Part shown: positions 11,597 to 23,705 of the stretch, piece after piece | Numbering within the stretch: position 1 is the first letter of the stretch | Layout: the number at the start of each line of letters is the position of its first letter | Origin: Erythroxylum novogranatense | Lineage: Eukaryota; Streptophyta; Magnoliopsida; Malpighiales; Erythroxylaceae | Assembly: GCA_029891385.1 (NCBI GenBank) | Contig: CM057224.1 | Coordinates: 38,693,005-38,757,004, forward strand | Length of the DNA stretch: 64,000 nt | Reading direction: 5' to 3' | Translations under genes and position numbers: made by a program | The notes under the pieces: generated by a model | The model's database searches: none | What the model saw: only the letters and a program-made list of their open reading frames with translations | Told to the model about the DNA's origin: nothing

Positions 11597-13084
11597 TGTG
11601 GCACCCCACTCCCGCAAGACCCGAACTCGACATCGATGGGTGATATTCGAGTTCGTGCACTGCCAAGGTGGTGTGCTAAAGCACTCAATCATTTAGAAAT
11701 CGGTATAAATTTTTTTTTTCAAATCAACAACAAACATGATATGTGGAAATCGATACTCAAATTAGGCCCACATTCATTCAACAACATTTTCAAGTAACAC
11801 AAAACCATCAACAACATTTTCAATAGTCATTTGGGTCCTTTCACAAATACAAAACGCTTGAGTCATTTCAAAAAACCAATTTATACAAAAAAATTGCAAT
11901 ATTTACAATTCAATACAAAATAGAGAAATGGAATTCAAACGCAAACTGATCCTGACCCCTATCCTTCACTTGAATACTGTAGGTATACTCCCGTTGGCCT
12001 AACGGGGTATTCTTCTGATCTTGAAAAATATTTGAAAATTTTAGGTGAATTTTGTGAACTCAGTGAGTGAACCATCATTGATGAGTTCCGGATCATAAAC
12101 ATATATCACATATTTCACAGATATTCATTCAATGGATATCGATCTTATAATGCTATATGCATGAGACTCACATTTGTTCTTATTGTTGTGACCGAGTGCC
12201 TATCACATACTTATACAAATACTAGCCCATAGGGCTAAGTCAGAACAGAATTATAGAACATAGTTTTATGTGTAGAACACATATCACAGAGCAAAGCTTT
12301 ATGTGCAGAATCAGAAATCACGGAGCAAAGCTCTACGTAGAAACGCTTCAAACTGGCTACTCAAGTCACAATGCCTTTATCTGAGCATGCATTTTATGAA
12401 ATGCATCAAATATTGATTATGTCATATCAGATAATCACATGCGATGTTTAATCAGAAACTCATTATCATCGAACCTAAGTCCGGCATTCAACTTTCGTTG
12501 AGAATTCACATATCATACCGGATTTTAAATCAAATCAAAGTACTTCCAATACCCATATCCATATAACAAACTTCTTGAACTTTACGTTTGGAATTCAAAT
12601 CGAATCACAAATAATTTATAATTGGAAGCTAACACATCAAATAAATTCAAAGCAAATCAATCCTAGGAAATCATTTAGGTTGACTCACAGTACGCTCCAG
12701 ATTGGCATTTGTTTTCAAATTCTGGGAACGCCTGAGTGCGGACACTTGACCCGCACAACAAAATTAATGCAATACACAATTCACACCCATTATAAAACTC
12801 ATTCATGCCCAATTAATTATATGGGCTATGTACAATGCGTGCTTAATGGCAATCTCGGGTATATGTTCTAGAACACATTTTATGCTCATTCCTATTTCAT
12901 AATTCATATGTGTCTAATTGAACTTAGATTTACACTTCATTTGTACATGATCTTTCTAAATTCTCCTTTCAATCTTTACTCTTTGCATGTGTCTAGTTTA
13001 TTTCGATTATTATGATTATATTCCTTATCATTATTTAATTTTGTTTGTTTTAATTTATTTCTATTAATAATATAAAATTCCTTC

Positions 13085-13090
<6 letters not shown>
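11597..13090 (-). mobile_element. Diverged gypsy LTR fragment related to the 8197-10795 family
   Basis: Starts TGTGGCACCCCACTCCCGC, resembling the TGTAGCGCCCC end of the neighbouring LTR family, and repeats that family's internal order. That order is a phrase like GAACTCAGTGAGTGAACCAT near 12058, a region ending in atgcatgagactcacatttg near 12160, TGAGCATGCATTTTATG near 12383, and GGTTGACTCACAG near 12677. No counterpart of the TGTTACA end is visible before the TTA microsatellite, so it looks truncated. No primer site abuts it at 11596. Confidence 0.55.
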
Positions 13091-13490
<400 letters not shown>

Positions 13491-14322
13491 TTATTTTGAT
13501 GAAATTCCTTATTATAACTTTTATTTTATTAATATAAATTTTTAGCGTATTAATTTAATCAATGATTTAAATAATTATATAATTCAATTTCTTTTTATAA
13601 TTATATAATTAAATTGGAATTAAAAAATTCTATGATTAAATTATATTAAGGAATTATAAAGAAAACAAAAATATAAAAATATTAATAAATTCTGTAAACA
13701 TTAATTAACAATAATGATGAGATTGGAAATGTTTGTCATTTCCAAAGCAATTATTACTAACAATTTCCGCCATTTAAGTAATTTGCTAATATCATTTTCA
13801 CAAATGTTTTTACTGTTCAACTAAATTTACAGACCATCATCTCCAAAAAAACTGCATTTTTTCAGACATATTTCTTAGTCTTCATCTTCCTCTCTGTGTA
13901 ATATTTGCAAACCATTTGTCTATGTTCTGCAAAAAGTTGAAAATCGAATGTCTTTTGGCTTTGTTTATTTACTAGCTTCTTGTTAAAGAAATTTGGTTAG
14001 TTATGTTTTGAATACCGTAATTTTGGAAGATATTTAGAATTCATTGTTATATAAGTTGTAAATTTGTGTTTAACGTTTTGGTATTCATTATGATGTAACT
14101 GGTATGCTTCTGTTAATAAATAGTGGTTTCACATAAACGTTAGTGGTAATTAATATGTGAAGGTTGAGTTGGTTGTGATTTATGTTTGAAGTCAGTCGTG
14201 AAGAAGTGTGAAATTTAATGATTTTTGACTTTTTTGGGAGTATTTATAGCTTTTGGTTTTACGTACACATTCGTAATAACCTATGTGTTACAGTTGATTT
14301 GGTTAACATTAAGTTGTGGTTA
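13491..14322. other. AT-rich spacer, no gene recognised
   Basis: No credible ORF or RNA gene. It is host sequence into which the 14328-26357 element inserted; it continues at 26363. Confidence 0.5.
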
Positions 14323-14327
14323 ATGTT

Positions 14328-16500
14328 TGTAGCGCCCCCTCACCGTAGGGTACATATCGGGGCGCCCGAAGGTCACTCCGACACGTATCCCACGATAAAG
14401 ACGCACTACCATAAAATTTCACTAATAATCCATATGGCATCGCAAAGAAATTAAACCACAACATAACGTAAATCAAGAAATTAAATAATCCAAAATAATC
14501 ATCCGTACAATCATCCATTAACAGAATAGACAAGTCTATCATCCCATATAAAACCAAAAGGAAACGATACAAGCATCTATCCTAAGTCATCCTCAAAAGA
14601 AACCGTCCCAATGACCAACTCCGTGATCCATCGCTCCTCTTGCCAAAGACACTCGCACGGCGGGAAAAGGCTATCTCCTGAGCTGGGGTCTACTCTATAG
14701 ATCTGAAAAATAGGTTGCAATTTTGGGTGAGTTTGCGAACTCGGAGAAACCATCATCGATGGTTCACTCAAATCATGCATTACGCACCGCGTATAGTATA
14801 TAATATATTATTCCATTAGCGGATCATATAACCGTTTACAATATATCGTATAAGAAATATTCAATTATCGGTATAGTATAACAATTTGCAAGATTACGTA
14901 ACAATTTACAAGAATATGTAACAACTTACAATAAATCATGCTATCACGAATCGAGAATTGTCACGAGCGATAATTCATGCGAATGCAATGCACATGTGAC
15001 TCTTTTCCGCTTATTCGATGTTGTGCCCAAGTGCTCGGTCGAAAGCAGTGGGGACGCGTCAAGATTTCTCCCCTCCGGGCCCGGCGATAATCTGATGTGA
15101 GCTCGAGGCTCTTTTCGGTGATATTAGCAACTTGGGACACATCCATTATCGATCATGCATTTATGCATGCAATGCGATGTTCGATGGTATGGCTATAAAA
15201 GCTCAAGATATCGCCTCCCGGTATCATACGAAGATCCACCAAAGACAAAGAAAAGCATGTAATTCGATCCTAACACACCAGTAATCATACAGAGCATATA
15301 AGCAATCAGGAATTTGAGAAACCAACTAGGTTACTCACCAAACTTCCGAACTCTTGCCTGAAGTTCCAAAGATGTCCGTGGAACGACGATCCAACGGCGC
15401 CTCTATAACAGTAAAAATACAATCCCATTACTAGATGCTCAATTAGGTAGTTCCGTAATGCGTATGTCTCAGTGAAATGATATACAATGCATGTTCACGA
15501 TTTCCGGTACTAATACCCAATTTGACATCCTGTGTCCAATTCTAACTCTTCATACCATTGATCGACAATAATTAATCCATTCCTAACATTCAGTTCAATT
15601 TCCTCAATTCATATTCCGTATAGCAATTCCCTATTCATCAGGTCGAAACCTCTATTGAAAATCCCAATTAAAACTCCAATTCTCTCAATTCAATACTTAG
15701 GTCACACTATGAACCATAATTGGCCTTATTCCTTATAAATCAATGTCATTTAAATTAATTCAAATTCCCATAATTATTCTCAATTGTAGACCTCTTTTCC
15801 TAGTTCATAACGAATCTGGAATTACCTCAATCGGAGGTCTACACCCAATAAACCAAAATATAAACCATCGAGCAGTCCCTTCACGCGACAAGCGACCTAC
15901 CATGCCACATAAAATGGTCGCTCATGCATTGGCATGAAGGCTGCTCACCGCGACGAACAACGCATTTTGGGCACGCCGCGAGATGAACGAGGATCGTCGC
16001 GGCGTCAACTAATTGACGCCACGCGACGTCTGTTCTCCTCGCCATGAAAAACGAATGAAAATTGCCATGACGACGCTCACAAGACAAAACATGGCGTATG
16101 CGAATTCTTCGTCTTCTCTGATCGATTCTATCTACTTCTCTCTCTATAAAACCACCATTAACTCTCCCAACCACTCAAATCCACTATAATAAATACCATA
16201 CATGCAGTAGAAACCATTAATAACAACATTAATGCCATTAAAACTTACCAATCAAGCTCAAATCTACAGATCCCTCAAAATCCACCGGAAATCCTAAAAT
16301 CTTCCAATCAACGATTACTCCACTCTAAAGCCTCTCAATCCTTCATCAATAACAGTAAACAAGTTAGCCTAGCATACTAGGAGGGAACCATAAGGGAAGA
16401 ATCAAAGGATCTCACCGTTGGAAGAAAATCGAAGTCACCGTAGAGGGAAAGAGGAATTCGATAATGCCTTAGAAAAATTTCCCCCAAATTTCAAACCTAT
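14328..16500 (-). mobile_element. 3' LTR, first part, of the gypsy element
   Basis: Homologous to 23706-25877. Includes a CpG-rich array at about 15885-16090 that is clearly more decayed than in the partner LTR. It is interrupted after 16500 by the solo LTR and resumes at 20671. Confidence 0.9.
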
Positions 16501-17099
16501 TGTTAGACCCCGATCTTTCAGTGAAAATTAGAAATATGAAAATGAAAATTTGATAAGAGTTTTTATATATGAATGGAGTTTTTGCCTTAAGGAAATTGAT
16601 GAGAAAAGATTTGTTTGATTGGATAACTTTGGGTTTCAAATAGATTTGTATGCATTATGAAAGTTCAAGTGGATTGAAATGGAAGTTGAAATTAAGAAAT
16701 AGAAAGTGAAAGTGTAAAATTTTGAAGAAATTAGAAAGCAAAGACAATTTGGTTGGATATGCATGTGGTGTTTTAAGTTAGATTATTGCAGGAATAAGAT
16801 TTCAGTCATATGTGGAGAATGATGGAGTTTTGTATCTTTTGTACTTGGACTTGAATACTGATGTTGTAATATGGCTTGGAATGCCATTTCATTTTATAAA
16901 CATTTATCTTATGATGTTAATGAGATCTGGATTTATATATGGATATGAAAGATCAATTATGTATGAATATCAATTGTGTATAGATTTGTGTGTATTGTGT
17001 TTGAGAGGGATTAGTTGAAGAGTTTGTGGTGATGTGTTGATATGTGAAGTTGATGTGTTGGAATGGTGTTAGAAACTTCAATGACAAATCTGTACTGAT

Positions 17100-18500
17100 T
17101 TAGATATATTTGGCCAAAGTAGTCTTAATGAAAGTTGTAGTTCATGTTTCCAGCTTTCTAACGCCATAAAGTATGCAATTTTTCGATATCGGGGCAAGAA
17201 GTTATGATAAATTGAAGTTTGAATATTACTTAGGTGATTGCTAAACGGGCAGAAACTTTGATTGAAAAATTGACTTATCTAGAGGGTGAAGTTACTTTGG
17301 AGTTCTTTATGAACATTGTAGAGGTTTTTTTATCTTTCCATTGATATAAAGCATGAAAATATTGGACAAGAGAGTAGAAAGAGTGATCTTGGTATGAGTT
17401 GTGATAAGGAAAGACTTGGAGACAAGATTGGTAGTGATCTGAAAAATGTTCACTGAATATGTTTCAGTATTTTAGCCATAACGTTTTCTCTAGTAATCCA
17501 AACAAGATGATTCTTGATTTGGATTAAACTAGAGATATATGGCTACATTTTGTAAGAAGACATCGAATTTCAATTATGTGCCTAAGAGTCTCAAATAGTG
17601 TCATGAAGTTAAGAATTGGGTGCAGTGTTGGTGCAGGAATGAAAGTCTTATCTTCTGACTTTAGGGGCAATTTTGGGATTGATAAAGATAGATTTTGGCA
17701 AATTGTCCTTCTGGAAAGTTGTATATTTGTCTCTTAGCTTTCCAACGAATCATACCGTGTCTAATTTGGAGTTCTGAGTAGAAAGTTATGATTTTTCTAA
17801 GTGGGGATGTTCTGGAGAAAGGGTCGACGACGAGTTAGTCTTCATTTTAAATGCGTGATGACGTCATCTTCGTCTGTGATGACGTCATCACAGACCAATT
17901 TTGCGTCAGTGCTGACGTCATCACAGATGAATTTTTGCGTCTGTGCTGACGTCACCACAGACAAATTTTATGTCTGTCTTGGCGTCATCACGCATTTAAT
18001 TTAAGGTCTGTCTTGACATCATCTTTTGCCTTTGTGTTTTTGACCCCTCTTCTTTTTTTTGACCATAACTTTTTGTGTAGACCTCCGATTGAGCCGATTT
18101 TTGAAGCATTGGATTCCTAAGACATTTTTCTATCTTTTCATACTATATAGATCAGTTTTGGCATTAAACAGAAAAAGATCGACCCGATCAAAGTGAGCTG
18201 ATCGGTTGTAAAAGTTTGAATAGTGTTTAGTATTTTGGATATATCTCGATTGGTAGAGCACCGATTGATCTGATTCTTTTTGGAAATTAAACTAGAGACA
18301 TGGGGCTACAAATGTTATGAAGGAGCCGATCAACAATGTAGCCTCTAAGACGTCCAAATTCGGGTCGGAAGTTAGGTGTAGTGTTCAGCCTCGAGTCTGA
18401 AGAACAGACTTCAGTATTTTGGAGATATCTTGAGCTATAGAGCTCGGATCGATCCGATTCTTGAAGCATTGGATTCGTAAGACATAGAGGAATATTTCTC
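17100..18500 (+). repeat. Degenerate modules inside the solo LTR
   Basis: Several variants of one module recur. One pair contains GAAGCATTGGATTC followed by GTAAGACAT or CTAAGACAT (18101-18125 and 18461-18486); others contain AAACTAGAGA(T/C)AT, near 17526 and 18288. GAAAGTTGTA and CTTTCCAACG/CTTTCTAACG also recur. The large LTR therefore appears to have grown partly by internal duplication. Confidence 0.5.
17850..18025 (+). promoter_or_regulatory. Array of TGACGTCA palindromes (bZIP/as-1-like sites)
   Basis: Perfect TGACGTCA occurs at 17859, 17880, 17913 and 17947, with TGGCGTCA at 17980 and TGACATCA at 18014. After the first 21-base step the spacing is 33-34 bases, about three helical turns. 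The unit also repeats a phrase such as CACAGA and GTCTGT. TGACG is the core bound by plant TGA-type bZIP factors, so an enhancer role is plausible but inferred. I did not find the array in the copy at 1874-6512. Confidence 0.75.
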
Positions 18501-20670
18501 TAGAAGAAAGTTTTGTCAAATGGCTTCATTTACCTGATCGAAATAATCATACAAGATGTCAGTTTTAAAGACCAACGAAGGGGCAATTTTGGAAGTTTAC
18601 TTAAAGGGTTAAGTTTATAGGCTTAAATGGAGGGGCTTATGGGTCATTCCCCATTCATTAAATGACATGACACTATAAAAAGGATTGAGCTGTTGTTTCT
18701 TTAAGTGAGGCACGACACTTGAACAAAAGGAAAGAAAATAAGAGAGAAGAGAGAAGGGAGAGCAAGCTTCGGTGGAGAAAAGGGGAGAAAGCTAGGGCTC
18801 GATTTTTCTACCACTTAAAGAGTGATTTTGATGTCATTCTAAGAGAGAGAAAGGTGGAGGATGAAGAGAGCTTCATCTTGAACAAAGAAAATTTGAAAAT
18901 GGAGGAGAAATGAGGTAAGACCAGTTTTTAAGATTTGAGTTTCTCTTGAAGTTTTGGTTTAGAATCATGGAAAAGGGAATGGGTTTGTGGAGTATGAAGT
19001 TAATTTTGTTGATTGCTAAGTATTATGGGTTTAATTTTGGATGGAAATTAATTAGGGTTTATGCCCAAATTTGGAATTTGGGGATTTTGGAAATTTATGA
19101 TTTAGAAAGCTTGAATATATGAGGGATTTATGTTTTCTAAGTTCAATTTGAGGATTAAGTTATTTATGATGTTGAATTTGGGTGAAATTGCTTTAGGTTA
19201 AGTTATATTGGAAGAAAGAAGGAATCAATGGACAAATTGGAGCAAGGAACAAGTTTCTAGCATCGATTTGAGGTGGGTACCTGTTTATAATAAAATTTAT
19301 AAGCCACTAATGCTTTCTTTAAATAAAGAGATTTTCTGATTTCAATTGCATCGTAAATGTTGCACCATTATGTGAATGATTTGAAAAATCATTATTGATT
19401 CCATACATAAACGTTTGATGAAATGCAAAATACATTTGTGTTATGCCTCGAAAGACCCCATGGCATTTCGTATATTTGGAAAAGAGCATTCGATAAAGTG
19501 ATTGAGCATGAGTATGTGCTTTTGTTTGGGCGAGAGAGGAACGTTGTGTTAGTCACGTGCACGTCGACATTTAAGCCTGCTCCCTGCTTCCCGTTAGAGG
19601 CCACGAGATCCTGAGAAATTGGACTCGTTGTGTTTACGATAAACTTCGGTTTATTCGTTGTGTTCCACGGAACTCTCGAGCCATGTGTTGTGCATTTCAT
19701 ATGTGTATTGCCAAGTTGATGCATTCATGTTTATAAATTTATGAGTTTATGGCTGAAAGCCTAAAAATCATATGTTTTGCAAATGGCGATTTTGGCTACA
19801 ACGAGAAAAGTACTTTTTGAAAATGTGCTTTACGGATTTCAAAGAAATATTTTCCAAGACCAGAAAAAAAAAAAAAAGAATTTCAAGGATTTTGCTTATA
19901 TATATATTCGTTATAAACTGTTACCCACGGGCTGTAAAGCTCACCCCCCTTCTTTCCCATCCACAGGTGATGAGAAGAAGATCGGGTGAAAGAAAACGAA
20001 GATTTCTGTTTACATGTGTTTTATTGTATTAGTGTTAAGTGAGATGGTTAATGAGAAGTCTGGAATTGTTGTGTATTGTGTACTTTGGTTTAGGGTTATG
20101 GGTAATGTATAAGATTTGAAAATGCCACAATGATTTTTATAAAGCTTTGATTTATGAAATGGTGTATAAATCGTAATTGTATTTATAAAGTTTGGATGAG
20201 GCTATTGAGTTATGGTATTGCACATGGGTATGTTATATAACTTGTGTATGTTCAACTGAGATATAAGCATGATTTGTATATGGAGAAATGTGAATGAACG
20301 GGTATTGGACGTTGGATAGTGCGATTGTATGTGAATGTTATTGGATTGAGGATATTGAAGTCACTTCTAAGAGATGGAATGAAAATGAAAGAAAGAAAGA
20401 AAAAAAATGTACACGGATTGGATTAGTTTTGAATGATAGTCTTAAGGTTTCCAACGCAAACGCTTTCTTTGATACTTGTTCACGGATGTCGGCTCCGTTT
20501 TGTTACGTATCAGAAATTGGTTTCGATTCGATTTGCTTTCGATTCGTTAATGATTTGTTGAGCTTTGTGATCAATTCGTTTTATTCGTTCCGTCTCTTTG
20601 TGATTCGTATTCGTTTTGGCTTTCGTTTTTTGGTTGGGATCCGGTTCCCGGATCGGGTCCCAACACCTAT

Positions 20671-21171
20671 CTATTTATAGACCTAAGTCTCTAATTCAGT
20701 ACAAATTTCAGTCTCTAAATTTCAATGGCTCAACGTATTTATTTCCTATCAACAAAATTCTAATTTTGCCATTGCCATTAGACGATTCTTTCAAGAATAT
20801 ATCTTGTCAATCATCGACCACCCAAATATTTCTGATCCGGGCATTTTCTCCCGAATTTCCCAAAAATCTCCTATAAACCACTATAAATTACCAATTACAC
20901 TAAAACTATCCCAAATCAGTCATTTGAACCCAATTATTCCTAATTTCTCATTTAATCCCAATCCAGTCAGTCCAGTCAGTCCAGTCAGTTCATACTCATA
21001 ATTAAGTACCGGAAAATCATGAATGCAAGTTCCTATGAATAAATGCATATGCAGTAAACCTGTTCCTCTATAATTAGAGGCCAGTAACATGCTCAATCAG
21101 TGAATGCAATGAAACCTATCAGTCTGTTCCAATTACCAAAATATCCTCGCTAACAGTAACGGAATGTTACA
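20671..21171 (-). mobile_element. 3' LTR, second part (U3 side) of the gypsy element
   Basis: Continues the interrupted LTR up to TGTTACA at 21171, homologous to 25878-26357. The minus-strand TATA box TATAAATA lies at 20672-20679, only a few bases from the solo-LTR junction, so the nested insertion separates this TATA from its start region. Confidence 0.9.
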
Positions 21172-22270
21172 ATTCACCCCTCCTAATAAAAATTTCGTTC
21201 TTGAAATTTCACATACAATTGATCAGGAAGACAGGGAATTAATCCGCTCCTATCTATTCTGATTCTTACTCATTTCCTCATAATTATGCACAATTTCTCA
21301 CATTCAATTCCAAAGTACGTTTATCAGACCTTAACACTGTTTCTTAATCCAGTCCATAAACACTTTGTAGATCAGAATCATCTTTAACTTAAATCGATCA
21401 TAGTCTTTGACTATGTTCAGGCCCTGATCATGCTACTATAGGGATAACGACCTCTTTGATAGATCGACAGTCGCACTCGGCATTACACTAGGGTTAATAG
21501 CCGTAACGCCCAAATCAAGATCCTTTGCCATTGCATTTTCCATTCAGCACATAACCCTTTTTAATTCTTTCGAATTTACTAATATCTCAATCGCTATCAA
21601 TTCGTATATTCATGACTATATCTGAAATGTTTCTGTCCGAATGATATCTCCACGTTTTCAGAACAACGTCCCACAAAATAGATTCCAGTCATCAATCATA
21701 ATGCAGTCTAAAAGATTATGCTAGCCCCTATGCACATAGAACCCACTTTACACTATTTCGACATATCGCATCTTAACCTTCACTGGGTCACATCAGTGAG
21801 TATTATAAAATCTCCAACTTTAAAACGACATAATCGATACTCGAATCAAGATTTCTTTTTTACTTTTATCAGTCAAATAATTCATACGTCGTCACTCAGT
21901 CACTTTATCACAGAGCTAAGCCTAAAAGTCTTTAACAATTTCTGGACATATCCAGTATAACGCTAGTTCTAAAGAACTCCAATTCTCGAATATACAAATC
22001 CCTCACAATCTTGCATTATTTCAATACCTCCCTCATCATTAAGTCTCCACACGAGCCATAACTAAACACTAATCCATCCACAATTAATTGTTCAGAAAAG
22101 TTCACTTTTACGAAACTTTGATACTATGGAATTCCTCAACTATGCCCACTATTTCTCTTCACTCTCCATAAGCACTTAATCTATCTTTAATGATCATAGT
22201 CACTATCCAATCTAACCCCATTTGAAAAAAAAAATCTTCTGCTTCAAGTTCCTCTACACTAGAGTCTGCA
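21172..22270 (-). mobile_element. Gypsy internal tail with polypurine tract, no pol domain seen
   Basis: On the minus strand this ends in GGAGGGGTGAAT touching the LTR at 21171, preceded by AAGAACGAAATTTTTATTAG, a decayed form of the usual gypsy pol-end sequence. I could not identify reverse transcriptase, RNase H or integrase between here and the protease remnant. Most of pol is missing. Confidence 0.65.
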
Positions 22271-23705
22271 CTAGAATCAGGACTCCCAATACAGTCGTAC
22301 TACCTAAAGGTGTACTCTCCTCTAACCCATACTATAACCTCTGCCTATCCCCATGCAGTTTACATGTTAAATGCGGTGCAATAAAAGAATAAGCGGATCC
22401 AAGATCCAACAATGCATATGCTTCAACTAGGAATCAAAAACATACCCGCGTCAACATCCGGGGGACCTTGAGCCTCCTACCGAGTCATGGCATAGACCCT
22501 GGCCTGAGGCTGCTGTCTGCTGCTGAGATCCCCTGACCTCTCTGCTAACCCCTCTACTCGGCCTCGGCCTCGGCCTCTCCATCCGGATCCACCACCACGG
22601 CTCTGCTGCACCGTGGTATTGCTACCAATCCTTCCAGTCATAGTAGACTGGGCTCCCAAGGGCTCTGGGCAGTTCCTTACCAGGTGGTCCATCGAACCAT
22701 ACCTCAAACAAGCTCCAGACAACCATCGACACTCTCCACTGTGTCTCTTGCCACAATGCTCACATAAAGAAACAGACTGCCCAGAACCTCTGGCATTGCC
22801 GCCATCACTACTAGTCTGTACAAAACTACCTCTCTGCTCAAGATCAGTCGACCTAGCCCCACCTGCGGACCTGAAGGGCCTGCTATGGCGCTTACTGCAT
22901 CCTCTACTCGCCTTTATCTCCGGCTATCATTGGTCTTTTATTCTGGTCCCTGACCGGTCTCACCAGAACTCTCTCAAGAATTGCCGATCCGTCTGCAGCA
23001 GCCTAAGCTCAATGAAATTACCCATATCGGATCGGCGGTCAGTGCGGATCTCGAGTTGAGTCCGCCCTCAAAACGCCGACACCTGTCAGCCTCAGTAGTA
23101 ACCAATGTCGAAGCATAACTCATCAACTCGTTGAACCGTACTTCATAATCGGCTACCGCCATCTGCCCCTGTCTCAATTCTAAAAACTCTTGTAACTTCA
23201 TTTCCAGATAGACCTTGGGCATGTAATTGTCCCGGAAGGCCCTCAGAAAATTATCCCAAGTCAATGTACGAGACACGGGTATGCGCCGAACGATCTTCCA
23301 CCACTGCTATGCTGGGCCCTGAAGAAGAGATACTGCATAGTCAAATCGCTCATCCGGGTCACAGTCCATTTGATCGAGGACTCTCTCAGTCCTCTCAAGC
23401 CATCCCTCAGCCTCCGCAGGGTCGGTACTACCATAGAAATCAACCGCCCCCTGCTTGCGCAGTCGATCATATCGCCGTTCCCGTCTCACAGGAACTCGAG
23501 GAGGCAACTCCTCTGAAAGAGGCATCGGAGACTCCCTATTAGCTCCTACTGATTCCAGGTCAGCTGGTAACTCAACTCGATCTCCAAGGACGGATGACCT
23601 AAAACAGACAAGAAATTCCAATCAGTTATGCTATTCTTACAGTGATTCCAGCCTAATAATACGCTATGCCCAAAAGATGTCAAACCATGCTCTGATACCA
23701 CTTAA
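22270..23705 (-). pseudogene. gag (and start of protease) remnant of the gypsy element
   Basis: Minus-strand broken gag. The head has VRRERRYDRLRKQGAVDFYG and DPAEAEGWLERTERVLDQMD (23307-23621). The gag core has WDNFLRAFRDNYMPKVYLEM and RCRRFEGGLN (22974-23276). The zinc knuckle CLRYGSMDHLVRNCP (22477-22722) has C-to-Y at the second cysteine of the CCHC pattern, a likely loss of metal binding. Frame changes separate the blocks and stops are present. After the knuckle a degraded protease start is cut off near 22270. It closely parallels the gag at 6513-8196, so both belong to one family. Confidence 0.82.
23689..23700 (-). promoter_or_regulatory. Primer-binding site (tRNA-iMet type)
   Basis: The minus strand reads TGGTATCAGAGC, 5 nt from the LTR end at 23706. 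Confidence 0.9.

Larger units (their letters stand above)
16496..20670 (+). mobile_element. Solo LTR (4,165 bp) of the large-LTR family, nested in a gypsy LTR
   Basis: The LTR is 16501-20665, starting TGTTAGACCCCG and ending CGGGTCCCAACA, flanked by CCTAT at 16496-16500 and 20666-20670. The start and end match the LTR at 1874-6512 in reverse orientation. No primer site, purine tract or second LTR is inside, so it is a solo LTR left by recombination. The unoccupied target (AACCTATCTATTTATAG) survives in the sister LTR at 25871-25887. It is about 470 bp shorter than the copy at 1874-6512. Confidence 0.92.

Noticed and set aside
15881..16174. 97-codon minus ORF, and similar frames at 25216-25566 and 9605-9993
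   Set aside because: They fall in the CpG-rich array of LTRs, are not conserved between the sister LTRs and reflect lack of stop codons in GC-rich DNA.
17850..18025. CRISPR-like or satellite array
   Set aside because: Only six units, spacers are themselves repeats, and the unit is a known transcription-factor palindrome.
16501..20665. A complete short element with its own LTRs
   Set aside because: No terminal direct repeats, PBS or PPT inside; ends match one LTR of the related copy.
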